From Verpa conica (taxonomy: Eukaryota > Ascomycota > Pezizomycetes > Pezizales > Morchellaceae): a DNA stretch of 64,000 bases. The stretch lies in assembly GCA_033030425.1 (NCBI GenBank), contig JAUFSD010000015.1:1-64000 (forward strand), given 5' to 3'. Both the position numbers and the translations under genes were made by a program. The notes under the pieces are model-generated. The model saw nothing but the letters and a program-made list of their open reading frames with translations, did not search any database and had not been told where the DNA came from. The first letter of the stretch is position 1, and the number at the start of each line of letters is the position of its first letter. Positions 34,682-46,867 of the stretch are shown piece after piece.

Positions 34682-37198
34682 ACCGGAGAGAGTCGCAATC
34701 ACACGACGTATTAAGGTTGGCTACCACCAAAAGAAACGTCCAATCCTAGTAGATCACTCTATTCAGTATATATTTATTTCTAGTTAGTAGGAGTTCTGTT
34801 TCAATGTATCGGGATCTTTTTGGGTGTTCGTGGTTTCTTTTTCTAGAGTATTTATCATGGGCCTAGGGGAAAATCTTAAAAATTATTATCTATGGATTGT
34901 GTTAAATTCTCTTTGTAGGTACTTGGCTTAGGGGACAAGATATAATTAATAGAGTACACTACACCTAATTCACGCGCGAGTGATTATCAAGATAGACTCA
35001 TTTACAGGCCTATGAGGCGCCGGCCAGCCCAACTTATTTGATAGGAGCCCAGGCAAGCCCAAGTAGCCCAATTAAGAACTAATATTGCTCTCATTGCCCT
35101 AGAGCCCCTCTGGTGCTATGTACCTTCGAGACAAACCCTTCTAAGAATTTTTAAGGTTGGCCCAATTAAATATTTAGCCAGGGCAAATGTTTCCTACGGC
35201 CTAGCCCAACCCAACTAACAAAAGTGCTCTTCCGGCTCAACCCAAATACGGCCCTGGCAAGCCCAAATATGGATCGGCCCACTGGAAGGCCTACTCATTG
35301 TTAGGGGTTCTTAGAAAACCCTAACCCAAAATACTGTCGCCTTAATGCTTGCTACTTTCATACTTTTTACCCAAAGCTCTGGCCTTGGGTACACCACTAC
35401 CAACAAGATATCTTAACAAAAGTCCCTTAAGTCTGCTACCCATGCCAATTGGAACTCTAGCTATGCCTGGGTTCCATTAGATATAGAACCTGCGTATCTG
35501 CCGTGACAAAAGTATCCCGCTTTTTACTGTAGGGCTGCAGTAGTATCCCTCGGGTACCCTTGAAATTAGGCAAGAACAGCGGTCAGGACTTCCGCAATTG
35601 TGGGGCCGACTGATATCAATCGTCTTGTGATGTGTTGCTTGGTAATTCTGTATGATACGATGATAACAATCTTGAGGCTCTGTAGGTGAGATGGCTGAGG
35701 CTCTGTGAATAAGTATGGTCAATCACCTTTATCCGATCTAATCTAATCTAATCGCACCAGGAAACAAGTCTGTCTTTCGTTGGTGGGGCTGCTAAATTGA
35801 ATCGCCGAACAGCAGGCTGCATATTTTAGAGTCCCTTGCTACATGATCGACGTTTATCTACTCATCTTGATTAATGATCCCTCGCGAATAGCTTTTCGGA
35901 GGGGGGTCCGTCGCCCTCAGCGTAAAACAGACATCTGGGCTGGTCAGACTCATCAGATCTACCGATGCTGCGTATCCAAAGAAAAAGCAAGAAAAAAGGC
36001 GTAATGTCGCTTAGGCGCGGTGGGAAAAGAGGACGAATGAATGGTAAAAACAGGGTAGTAGGGGGTCTCATAGGGCTCAGATATATCGCTTGTTGGTCTT
36101 TTGGCAAACTGTGGCTCCCCTACTCTAATGGAGTAGAAACCTAAACCGGCTTATCGGTTATTATGATAGCTTATTAATTATAGGTATTTAGCTTCAGCAT
36201 TCACAGAATGTTAATTCATTCAACCGTCGGTATAAGCATACTGTATACACTACATTTACATAAGGGAAGATCACGCAGAAAGTCAAAAATCCAAAGTGCA
36301 TTGCCGAAGAAAGTCATGTCGCACTACATAGGGTTTGTCAGGCATCATGGGAATTTGAGACACAGATCGCCTTGTCTTGGTTTTCCTAACCTGGGCACGG
36401 CTAAATTTGTGGTCGGAATTGCCCAGCAGAAATATCCCAGCCGTGTGAACCTGTTGCACAATATAAAGGAGTCGTAAAAGCAATCATGGACTATCACAGG
36501 CGGCAATTGAGGCGTTCAGAAGAGAAAAATGCTTCATGGGGACCCGCAATAGGAGTGGGTTTTTGTGGGGCTCCATCACTTGGAGGATTAAGTCAGCCGG
36601 TCTTGCCCTCGATCGAGCAGGGTGGTGGGGACTATGCAGGTCAATGATTGGTTAAGTAATGGTATGGAGGCGTAAAGTCGGCCTCTAAGATCTCCGGGAA
36701 ATACCTGCATGTTCCGGCGCCCAATGGCCTTCGTACCTAAAAGTGACACTTCTTACTTATAGCCCCTACTACTCCTGCGCTTGTTCAACTTCCTCATCTT
36801 ACAAGTTTCTCCAGATCGGAACTCGATTTTGCAGCTCAATATTAGCGCCTATCCACTACAAAGAACCCTATAATAGCCTACTATCCTAATCTACTATACT
36901 ATATGATATCATAGGAATAATTCTCGGTAACGAAGCCGGAGTGGAATAACAGGTACGCCCTGCTTCACGAGTCGAATTTCTGGAATGCTGATATAATATC
37001 TCTAGGAGGTTACCTGTAGCCCTGCCCTTTATCGGAGGTGGCCGCCCTAGGTGAGATTACCGACTGGGATCTATCCCCACGCTTGGAATGGCAGGAATAA
37101 TTAATTCCACGATGTTGACTATAGTTTTACTTGTAGGGCCTGTTATCTCTCTATCGCTACACCCTATAGAGCCTTGGTAGCGCCTGCTATAATTCACC
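34682..37198. other. Intergenic region
   Basis: No gene was found. It contains MITE copy B (35006-35292), a short (TAATC)n stretch near 35738-35753 and an AACCCTAACCC-like interstitial telomere-type motif near 35319. Confidence 0.55.
35006..35292. mobile_element. 287-bp MITE, copy B of the 10-bp target-duplication family
   Basis: The ends are AGGCCTATGAGGCGCC on the left and CACTGGAAGGCCT on the right. Most of the interior aligns with copy A at 25481-25824, including AAGAACTAATATTGCTCT, AATTAAATATTTAG and AAAAGTGCTCTTCCGG. Flanks are ACTCATTTAC (34996-35005) and ACTCATTGTT (35293-35302), 7 of 10 identical in the same register as in copy A. It looks like an older insertion. Confidence 0.85.
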
Positions 37199-40100
37199 AT
37201 GAGCTCGAGCGAAAGGAAGCCCCTTTACAAATTAGATACCATGGGAGATCACGAGCTTGTATTGGCAGCCGGAAGAGGAGAATATGAAACAGTACAGCAG
37301 ATGCTTAGGGATGGCGCGAATGTTGCTACAAGGTGTCCTCTGCCACTTGGCGGATTTAATAACGGGAGAGATTTGGTAATGGAGGACGATGATCCGGGCT
37401 GGTTATTGGTGTCGAGCTGGCTAGAGGGTTCGGTTAGGGTTGAAAAGGCCAACTTTACGAGAACAGCGTTGCAGGCGGCAGCGGGCGGTGGATTTACTGA
37501 TATAGTCGAATTGCTCATAGATGCAGGGGCTGATGTTAATGCGCCACCCGCACAAATATTTGGGAGGACGGCACTACAAGCTGCTGCCGGGGGTGGGCAT
37601 GAAGAGACGTTTGAGTTATTGAAGAATTCTGGAGCCGATATCAATGCACCGCCAGCGGAGCAGTACGGGAGGACGGCATTACAGGCAGCGGCGGAGGCTG
37701 GTAGTGAATATTTGGTGAATTTACTCATACGTGGTGGGGCTAATGTCGATTCACCGCCGGGAGAGCGGTTTGGAAGAACAGCACTACAAGCAGCTTCAGG
37801 CGCTGGTTGTGAGGAGGTTGTAAGGATACTACTAAATTATAATGCTGATGTGAATGCGTTCCCCGCAGTCGTTGGAGGGAGAACAGCATTACAAGCAGCG
37901 GCAGAGCATGGCCATGGGAATGTGGTAGCAATACTGATTGAAGAGGGGGCCGATGTGAACGCATCTCCAGCACCAAATTTCGGGATAACGGCGTTAGAAG
38001 GAGCAGCAGGAGGTGGTCATGGTGATGTGCTCAGTCAACTTTTCGAAGCCAGAGTTTTTATTGGTGGGGCATCTGGCGGCACAATCCTTCACGACGCGGT
38101 AGATGATGATGCTAGACTTCGATTGCTTCTTAAGCTGGGTCGATTTGACATTGATGCAAAAGATTTCTTGGGCTCAACACCACTTCATATTGCTGTAAAA
38201 AGATTGAAAAAGTCGGCTGTACAGCTCCTGATGAGTAGCGGTGCTGATGCGGACACAGCAGACATCTCAGGCCAGACCCCACTGCAGACAGCACTTGAGA
38301 AAGGTTCTAGCGAGATACTCGATATTTTGCTTAGAAATGGTGCTAGTACTAATGGCCTAAGGGTGGACAAATATCTTAATCTACTACTGGGCGTCAACAT
38401 TCCAGAGGATGGGTGTGCTGTCATTCTACGTGAGGAGTCGCCCCAATGCAAACGTATCGAACGAAGTACCTGGCGTGATACAGAGATAAAAGACTTGAAA
38501 GATGAGAAATGGACATCACCATCGATCTGTTTATTCCAGTAAGTATCCAACCTATCTTTATGTTCACTTTTAAGTACTCAATATTGTGTTTTCTTAAAGC
38601 TCAGCCTCTGGCATTGAACATTTTAACGACAACGGATCGTTTGTGGACCCTCACGTATATCTAAAGGCTTACCACGGCCCGAGCCACCCACTAGGTGAAA
38701 CAGTGGTCAGATGGTCATGGCTGACTATAGGTGATAATCATAATTACTCATCTGGCTACCCTGGAAAGTTCCAAGCTGGAGTTCCTAATAGCCCAGGGTT
38801 ACTATCCCCGGAGCCTAATGCTGGTAAGCATTTTTAGCACCTATAATTTAGATACTTTTCTGAGAATGAACTATAGAAGTGATATTGGTTAGCTATGTTA
38901 GCTTCACTGTTCCAGCTCAGAGTTACTCTGTCGTCACGGAAATGGAACCATTCCAATTTATTCCTCGAAAGATTGAAATTTCCTGGATAATGAGAGAATC
39001 AGACAGCGCTCCTGACAGCTCCAGGGAGCCTTATCAACAATTTGGAGCATACGAGAGGGTTAGAGGGTCATTCATGCGAACGGGAACCTTTAACAGTTCC
39101 AAGGGACAACCGTTGCGGTCTGCGACATTTAACAGTACTAAAGGAACTTTTGACAGGGGATCGTTCTTGCGCTCTGTGAACTATCGAGGGACACTGAAGG
39201 TGAAATATCTTACTATTCCTCGACACGGAGTCGAATTCTTCATACTTTTCCTTGATTATATTCATCAAAATTGGTTGGAAATAGTCCAAATAGCTAAGCT
39301 ACACCTTGTAAATATTGTGAGTCGTCCCTTAATCTTTTAAGGTGCCTAACTAATTTATCTCGGTACCTAAAGCGTGACGCTCAGTTGAGGAGAGGGGGAA
39401 AAGATCCGAAGATCATTGAATGCTTATTGAAGGACAGCCAACAGTGGAATAACTTCCGTACAGATTTGAGTCATCACGTGTTGAAAGCGGAGGAGGTACT
39501 AAATGAATTCAAGAAGAATGAGGCTCTATATACGGAACTGGTTGATCCTGATAGCTGGCAAGAAAACATTGGGGAGCTTCCACCGATTAAGGATTTGGCA
39601 AAAAGAATCAGAGCTTTCGAGAAGGACTGCAAGGATAAAATATCGGATTTAGGTCTGGAGACAAAAGAGATGATTGAACTTGTGAGTACTCTTATCATTC
39701 CCTGCGTACTTAATGGAGTAGAAATAAAAAAAGAAAAATATCAGATCATGACTAGGTTTTGGTTAATATATACGAATATAGGAGTTCAGCTTAGTTTCAA
39801 TAGCTGAGGCCCGGAGGTCTATCGAAATGTCTATGAGCATGAAAAGACTTAGTTGGATAACGGTAAGACTTTATCCAAAATTCTGTGGCAGAGTCTGATG
39901 CTACCTGCAGTTTATCTTCCTACCATTGACTTTTTGCTCGGTAATCATCCTACTTGAAATACTTCAGGATCCCTACAATATAACTAATCTAAATAGGGAC
40001 TTTTTGGGATGAATGTGAATGCTCTTGAACCATACCCAAGTTGGTTATGGTATCCTGCATTCGCCGTACCTATTTTATCTTCGGTTCTGGTTGTGTGGAT

Positions 40101-40453
40101 TGTTTTCAAGTATATACCTGTTAGTAACCTCCCTCATATACAAAGAAATATGTCCAGGAGATGTAACAAGGCCATAGGTTGGAGAGTGGATTGAGCAGAA
40201 TATAGGATCGCGTCTAGAAGCGAAACTCACCAGAAACTCACCAGAGACAACTCCACGATCATCATACCGGGTTGAGGACAGACGAGACCTAGGTGGTTCT
40301 ACGGGACCAGGCCGTGACTCGACTAAAATAAAGCCAGAGCCCAATGATGTGTCTAGATGGAGACAGGCATACTTTGGAACAAACCCCACCCATTGGGGAC
40401 GGCGTATATCAAAGGGTCGTCAGAAGGACGAAGAGCACAACGGAATGCGGTAG
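37199..40453 (+). CDS. Ankyrin-repeat / CorA-like two-TM fusion protein
   Basis: Eight exons (37199-38538, 38600-38823, 38877-39316, 39373-39685, 39795-39862, 39911-39940, 39997-40119, 40178-40453) keep phase and sum to 938 codons. Residues about 18-395 are ankyrin repeats. Five are nearly identical (GRTALQAAAGGG, ADVNAPPA), a sign of recent internal duplication. A middle domain of unknown function (KAYHGPSHPLGETVVRW, then GTFNSS/ATFNST turns) and a long helical coiled region follow. The end is CorA-like: MKRLSWITFIFLPLTFCSGL, FGMNV (GMN at residues 809-811), then a second span YPAFAVPILSSVLVVWIVFK and a basic, charged tail. GMN marks the ion-selectivity loop of Mg2+/Zn2+ CorA channels. Ankyrin-CorA fusions occur in fungi, but their function is unknown. 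The fifth and last introns are the least certain. Confidence 0.85.
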
Positions 40454-41741
40454 GTCGAAATGCTCCTCGTTTGTACGGCTAGCTATATTGTATGTAGATA
40501 TAAAGCTAGATGAAAGCAATGGGCCCTAAATCTATTATTGCCTCATTGTACTTCCAGTATTAGTGTTTTGTGCCTACTACTTGATACTGTCTAACCTCCT
40601 CTGCTGTCTTTCATTTCATCCTATGGATTAGTCGTTTGTATTTCATGCGTAGGCCCTTGATCTATGGTGCGATATCTTCGCGTGTAGCTCGAAAACGAAG
40701 TAAGATAGTGAGAAGCACACCAGTGTTGGCAGCGGTCTAGGGGCCCCTATGGGAGAATATTCCTTCGGACTATAAGGATTCAGGGTCTCGCTAAGGCCTT
40801 TGGAAAGTCTCCCGGCTGTACTAAACCCTCTTAATATAGGTTATTTACGGCTCTGACCATGAGTTATGGTATTGAGGAACCCTAACCCTACAACCTATGT
40901 GCCAGTACTCCGTCTCTCCCTCGAAGCCCTAGGGCGGTCTCTGAGCTGGTAAAGGACGTGCTGCGAGTGGTAGGTCTTCCGGTCCCAGGCCCAGGATGGC
41001 GGACTACCCCGTTACCAATAATGAAGCATACTTTGTCAGCTCAATGTGATAAGTCCCGAGTAAACCTTATATATCCAAGGTACTCTTTAGATTCTATCCT
41101 TCTCAAGATTCTCTTCTACAGAGAGTTTCTGTTTTTCAATCCTCTTGTCAAATAGGACCTAGTATATCTAGACGATTCAAAAGAGTAGGTCATTGAGGGA
41201 ATATGAAAACACTTGGAGGTGTATGTTTGTGCCTCATCTCCACCGTGATCTAAAAGGACATGACATGTAGAGAAAAATACAATTAGGTTAAATTCAACCA
41301 CGGTATACTACCTCTGACTGAGAACGCTACTGATAAAACCTCTAGTCATAATATAACTCTAGCGATTCGTTAGATCGTCAATGGAGCTCTTATAGGTATT
41401 CTTCGCTAGATTCTTCGCCCTCCCCTGAGTCGTCAGAGAGATAAGGAAGAATTTCGTCCTGCTGATCCCACTATATATAGTTGGGAGAGTTAGTAGTTAT
41501 ACTTCTATAAATCTAGGATGATAAATTACGTCTTTCACAATTGCTCCTATCAGCAGTTTCGACAGCTAATAAGAGTAATAGGATTTGTTAGAGAAGACTA
41601 CATTTAATTGGCCTCGTTGAAGCGGGAATAAATACCGCAGTCCATTTATGCTCGGGGTCTGACATGGTTTTAGCAGAATGGGCCGCTGTTTTACAGTTAT
41701 CAGTAACTAAGCTAAAAGGAACATAAATCTAAAATATGGCC
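40454..41741. other. Intergenic region
   Basis: No gene is supported between the ankyrin-CorA gene and the vWA gene. One short telomere-like CCCTAACCCTA motif lies near 40880. Confidence 0.5.
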
Positions 41742-42715
41742 CTACATACTTAGTAGGCAGTCGACATACGCCCCAATTTCTTTATGGGAATCGAGTTCTT
41801 GAAGAAGCTTTGCTGCCCCCTTATCATTTCCGACACGGAAGAAATGGAATGCAATAGCTTGAAAAGCTGAGTAAGCAGAGAACTAGAGTCTGGATATAGC
41901 CGGAGTATTTTAAAATGCAGACCATCCTGTTCTAGCCTATCGTCATTTTTTAGCCTCGTGAGGCAGTCTATGATGACTTCTTGCAAAAAGCCCTTTCTTT
42001 CACCCTCTATCTGAGATAAGGGAAGGCTGCGTTAGCTTATACTCCAGGCTGGAGGAAATCTGAGCTCTTACCGCTCCATCTGTAATAATCATCACAAGAA
42101 GGGGTTTCTGCATTGGGTAATTAGGGTTCCAAACAAATCGGTCTAAAACCTTTCTTTGCAACTCTGTGCCTATCCTTGTCACCCCCTTATATACGTGCCT
42201 ATCGAGAAGTGCTAAAGACTTCGCTTTATTGATCTTCTTTTTTCCGTTGTCACTGTTCAAGAATCGAACAGATAATATCCCCTCGGGGTTTGCGAGATCG
42301 TAGATACTGGTAATCTGTTTGAGGGTTTCTTGAAGACTTGCTATGCGCGCACCCCCTTGCTCTACCTCCATGGAAGAACTGTCATCTACCTCATAGTTAG
42401 CTATATTTTTTTATGAAAGTAGTTGATTACAATTAATGGGAGAGCCATACCAATTAGGATAACAATATCGTAAAGCGTTAATACTATCAGTTGTTTCGCA
42501 ATCTCTTTGCTACAGCCTTCCATTAGTAATTGCGTAACCATATTTGCAGCTACAGCAGCTTTAGCAATCAGCGCAGGCTCGTCGTAAAATACAGCTAATC
42601 CACTTTTTTCGCGTTTAATGAAATCCTGCAGGCGCTGAAGACACTCTTGATCAGTGATGAGAGAGAACCTAAAAGGGTTCCCTGTGCCTAGGCTATATCG
42701 TGCATTTCCTTCCAT
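41742..42715 (-). CDS. von Willebrand factor A (vWA) domain protein
   Basis: Four exons (42451-42715, 42072-42385, 41923-42010, 41742-41857) with introns of 61-65 nt give 260 residues with consistent phase. The N-terminus NPFRFSLITDQECLQRLQDF and a helical pre-domain lead to LYDIVILIDDSSSMEVEQGG, which holds the MIDAS DxSxS motif (residues 89-93). TRIGTEL (the MIDAS threonine) and VMIITDGA follow. The end is HFFRVGNDKGAAKLLQELDS and IGAYVDCLLS. This is the common fungal intracellular vWA type, which binds partners through a metal ion and is often encoded near other signalling genes. It is transcribed towards the ankyrin-CorA gene. The third donor (GTCTGC) is non-consensus. Confidence 0.85.
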
Positions 42716-43436
42716 TACTGTTCGGGGGGTATCAGCACACCTTTCCGTAGGGGGGTCTAAGTAGCCATACCAATCCGAGGATTTTTGCGGATAGGCAAAG
42801 AAAAGTAGAGGAAAACACTAGGTTGGGGGATCCGGTTAATTAAGAAGGCGAGTAGCTTGCGGTAGGAGATTGAGAGTCTTAATTTTCAACTATGCTAAGT
42901 TGCGGGCACCTTTTTTTATTTGAGATGCAATTAGATACCTGAGTGTATTTAGTAAAGGGAGCGTGCGCTTATCACGGAGCGATCGCGACAGCTAAGCTAA
43001 GGTCATATGTGAGCTGTCATATTGCTGCAGCTGTCTGCTGGCTAACCGCGATGTGGGGGTGAATAGCCCAGTGGCTGTACCAGATCTAACCCGGGGGGCT
43101 GAATGAGACAAGCCCAAGCCGGCACATCAACCTGGCCAGTAACCACGTAATAATTCACGCGCAGGAACATGCCTGTGTGCTTGGTGGCACTCAAAGACAC
43201 TCTAGCCAGACGCTTGTTTATATCTTAGCTGCCCCTGTAGCTGTGTATATCTACAATACTGTCGCTCTCAAATGCCCGGATTCCCCACCAGATCAACGTG
43301 TTAGCCAGTGATAACAGTTCTCTTATACAGACTTTCACCTTCTGTTTAGACAGAGCACCTCATCTTACACACATCGGCGACCTAGCTTGCACCAGTACCT
43401 CAATTCCTGCCGAAACCACCAAAACGTCACGTAATT

Positions 43437-45441
43437 ATGGAACCAGATACTAAGCTTGTTTATAAACCATTAGTCACACCAGAAACAATTGACGAAGGTG
43501 CCTGTCTCCTGCGGGATTACAGTCTACCGTCTATAGAAGAGGTGAAAGCTGAAACAGTAGTGTTTCTTTATTACTCTCTTAGCCGAAAGCACAAAATTAA
43601 AGGGGAGAAAGAGGATAAAGATAATGATGATGATGAGAGCGCGGATGAGGATGAGAGTGCAGATGGCGATTGTGAGAAGTATTCTCTATTGTCTCTAGAG
43701 GAGCTCTATAATGATCAGGGTAAGATGGAAATTGGGCCTAAGCATTTTTTTGAGCGAGACGGGATACGGGTTATGTACGTATGTCCCGCCCAGACGTTTA
43801 AGATAATATTTTCCCATTAGGGATAGGGACTAAGGCAAAAGTGAATAGAGAATTTATAGGATGTTCGACGAAAGTCGCTCAGGTAAGCACATTAATCATC
43901 GCCTCCTGCCAAACATTCGGGGAGTGATATCAAGCTGATTTTCTCCCGTATAAGGAACTTTTAGATACTATTGCAGAAACAATGGGTTGGCCAAATCCCC
44001 CTCCGACTAAAGGCCCTCAGTCTGTCTTAGACTCCATAAATCTAAATAAAACTGGTCACTTTATAACCGGCACCTCACTCCGTGCTGCTTTCAAGCCGCA
44101 GAAATTCTTGTCGCTATTTGTTTCTATCCCCTATATGGGGCTAGGGAAACAGAGTGGTAAAGATGGGAGTGTGAGTTTGAATCAGTATAGATTTCTAGGG
44201 CCAGCTTTGCAGGCAGGTGGCGGCTCAAGTGGTGGTTCTGGGGAAATCTTAGTGCACCAGGCGTGGTTCTTTATTTTTGATAATGGTTTGCCTGTCTTCT
44301 CCCATGAACTTTCTCCGTCAAAAGACTATAGTATTCATATATATCGACTTAGAAACGATGGCAATATTTAAATCCGCCGACGACGAATTTTCGGGCCGCG
44401 CGCCACTCTTCCCCTATCAGGAGCGCCTAGGTGGTTTTCAGGCGTTAGCCCAAATGATCTCGAATACCATCGCATGTTCAGAAACAACACCTCTCAGGAA
44501 ATTCCGCAAGAAAGTTTCCAAACTAGTTTGTCTTCCACTCCATTCTCAGTCCCTAAGGTGTATAGTAGTGCTGAACTAGTACTGTATGAAGGAGCTACAA
44601 GTGCAAAACGAAATAAAAAAGGATAGAGACGCCATTAATATAGCTAGCGCTAATCTATTAATCCTAGAATTCGACAAATCTATAACCGATATATCTACTA
44701 TGATGGACGTGGCCCAATCCCAAGTCCAGATCCTAGAGGACCTTCGGAAAATCTTCCAAAATTCATTCAAGGAGGGTGTGGGTAGACTGCGACCCTACAG
44801 CAACGCCGTTAAGATCCCATACATCTTTGGAGAGAGAGAACAAATTCGTGCAGCGCTAGAAATAATTAATATAGTTATCGAGGAGCGGAAGGCTTTTCAC
44901 GCTGAGTTAGATATTTGGTTGAAGGATTTGAGGCGTTCACAAATATTGGTACCCCTCCTTTCACTCTATATTTAATTTATGAGCCGTTTTAACAACTCTG
45001 CCATTAGTCTTTCCAAGATGCCCATACAACCACCACCCAGGAATCACTTGAGCAGGCCAAAGAGATGCATAAAGCAATAAAAGAGCAGGGGCAAACCATC
45101 ACAGTTTTCACCCTTATTACTAGTGTGTTTTTACCACTGGGATTCCTCACCGCTGTAGGTTTCTAAGCTACCCTAGGTTCTCGAGTAATGATGGCTAGCT
45201 GACAAATGATCTGGTTTTTGGGATATAGTATTTTGCGATATACCCTCCCAGCTTGCAGATACCAATAACGCCACAGTCTCAATTTTGGGTTATCACTGGG
45301 CCCATCACCTTCATCATTATGCTGCTTATGTCGTGCTTTCTCTTCAGAAATGACGATACGATTAGGGATTTTTTTGGGTCGATTAAGGATTTTTTTAGGC
45401 CTCAGGTGTCTAGTAAGACAGAGTCGGGGGAAGTTGTATAA
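43437..45441 (+). CDS. CorA-like two-TM protein without a GMN motif
   Basis: My model: exons 43437-43778, 43835-43882, 43955-44285, 44442-44557, 44592-44948, 45008-45154, 45229-45441; 517 residues, phase kept throughout. The N-terminal half is soluble, with an acidic insert (EDKDNDDDESADEDESADGD) and a GGGSSGGSG linker. A helical bundle follows (MDVAQSQVQILEDLRKIF, NAVKIPYIFGEREQIRAALE). Next come TTTQESLEQAKEMHKAIKEQ and a first span TVFTLITSVFLPLGFLTAYF, where YFAIYPP stands in place of GMN. The second span is FWVITGPITFIIMLLMSCFL. The architecture matches fungal CorA-like proteins, but loss of GMN argues against Mg2+ transport. The 156-nt third intron (or two smaller ones around 44331) and the 34-nt fourth intron are uncertain. 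Confidence 0.75.
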
Positions 45442-46525
45442 CACCTCCAAAATCCACTAACATGCCAGCAGTAAAGCATATAAGTATTACGTATTTTTCT
45501 AATTTATTTACTATTTAATATAACTTTAATTACCTATTTATTTCATCCTAGTAGAAATATAGTGCTTACCTGTGAAAGCTTTTATTATCTTATATGGGTT
45601 GTAAGGAGATAAAAAATATCTCATAGCGATTCGATAGCCCCATATATCCTAGTTTGATATCTTCCCCTACAACAGTACATAGGTTTATATAGATAGTAAT
45701 AAACTGTGTTCTTTCTCTAGTTAATTTCAAATTTTCATTTTTACCTATTGTGGCTGTGTAGTAATACTCATGTTAGGGCTTTAGTTACCTCAACATAGCT
45801 AGGTGACCCTGTATTTCTGTTTTCTGGAATCTTAGTAGCCTAAGCACCACCAACCTTACTGGAATAGAGGCAATTCTTTAGTTTTACCTATGGCATAATG
45901 CAAGTATGAACTTTGCCCCCGTTGTTAAAATGCTCTAGAGTGCTGTATTCAAGATAGCACGGGTAAGCGTTGGAGACCGGGCTTCCTCCGTCTCAATTTA
46001 CCACTGGTGGTAAAGTAGGTTTTGACTGATTTGTGCTTCCGTACTGGTGGTTGCATCAAGTTAGATATAGCAATAGGTAGTCTCATGCCCAACCCCATAC
46101 ATACGGTGCTGCGTAGTAGATATGGGGCTGGGAACGAGACTAAGCAATAGGTTATTTTATCTTTTTTGATAAATACTACGGCCATCTCAGCCCCCACTGG
46201 CCGTTCTACCTGCATTCCGTGTATCTCACCCGCTTCGGGTCAGTTTGGCTCAGTTAACCCTACACAGGCTGACAGTCGAGGGAGGTGGCAGCGTATTCTT
46301 ATTGGCTGGATAGAGTCACCCTAACTAATTCGTACATACCAGTCCCTATCTCACCTATCGGGATCTATAACACTGGTCGTCTATTTACAGTCCTTATCCA
46401 CAAGTGATGGTGATTCGCTTAGTCGGCGCTCCTCCACATCAAAGCATCGACTCCAAGATCATAAAAAAACGAATTACACAACTACCATGCTAGCTATTGG
46501 CTCCTAATTAAAAATATAAGTATCT
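45442..46525. other. Intergenic region with a dispersed repeat
   Basis: No gene was found. A 38-nt block at 46351-46388 (TCTCACCTATCGG..ATCTATAACACTGG..) recurs at 49790-49827. Confidence 0.55.
46351..46388 (+). repeat. Direct repeat flanking the kinase 1 region, copy 1
   Basis: It matches 49790-49827 with one difference: TCTCACCTATCGG[G/A]ATCTATAACACTGGTCGTCTATTT. The pair brackets the small ORF at 46.5 kb, kinase 1 and the membrane-domain fragment, in the same orientation. Confidence 0.75.
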
Positions 46526-46867
46526 ATGAGATATCAAAGATATGTGGTGACGAAAAAAAATATAGAAATCAGAAATCAGTACTTGGTATACCACCCTTTA
46601 AGTTTAACTGAGCAAACGGATAGACCGGACGTTCCCATTACCCTAGACGACATACTGTATCCCACCGAAGAAAAGAATTGGACGTGGGGAGCGCTGATGT
46701 GGAGAGAGTTTAAGAGGAAAAGCAAAGCGAGAAGAGAAGCAAGAGGAGAGGTCAGAGCAGAAGAGATAGAAAACAGAGAACGGGAAGAGGAATGGGGATG
46801 GGGTGATATGTGGGAAGAAGCAACGAGTAGCATACAGGGACAGATTGGAGACGAAGAGGGAGAGTAG
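46526..46867 (+). CDS. Small hypothetical protein, Trp/Glu/Arg-rich
   Basis: An open frame of 113 codons without a recognised family. It reads YHPLSLTEQTDRPDVPITLD and DILYPTEEKNWTWGALMWRE, then a highly charged helix (KRKSKARREARGEVRAEEIE) and EEEWGWGDMWEEA. Downstream, at 46997-47084, a second short frame starts TEQTEEEKKSTLDAWLRGVF. It shares the 14-nt stretch ACTGAGCAAACGGA with 46608-46621. The two are separated by an (ATTC)n-type insertion. It may be one real gene, an exon, or a decayed piece. Confidence 0.35.
   Translation: MRYQRYVVTKKNIEIRNQYLVYHPLSLTEQTDRPDVPITLDDILYPTEEKNWTWGALMWREFKRKSKARREARGEVRAEEIENREREEEWGWGDMWEEATSSIQGQIGDEEGE

Noticed and set aside
40870..40890. Telomere-like CCCTAACCCTA
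   Set aside because: Only about two units, and similar single motifs occur elsewhere in the window; not evidence of a chromosome end or fusion.
46576..46833. 85-codon Ser/Leu-rich minus-strand frame
   Set aside because: Antisense shadow of the Arg/Glu-rich stretch in the 46526-46867 frame.
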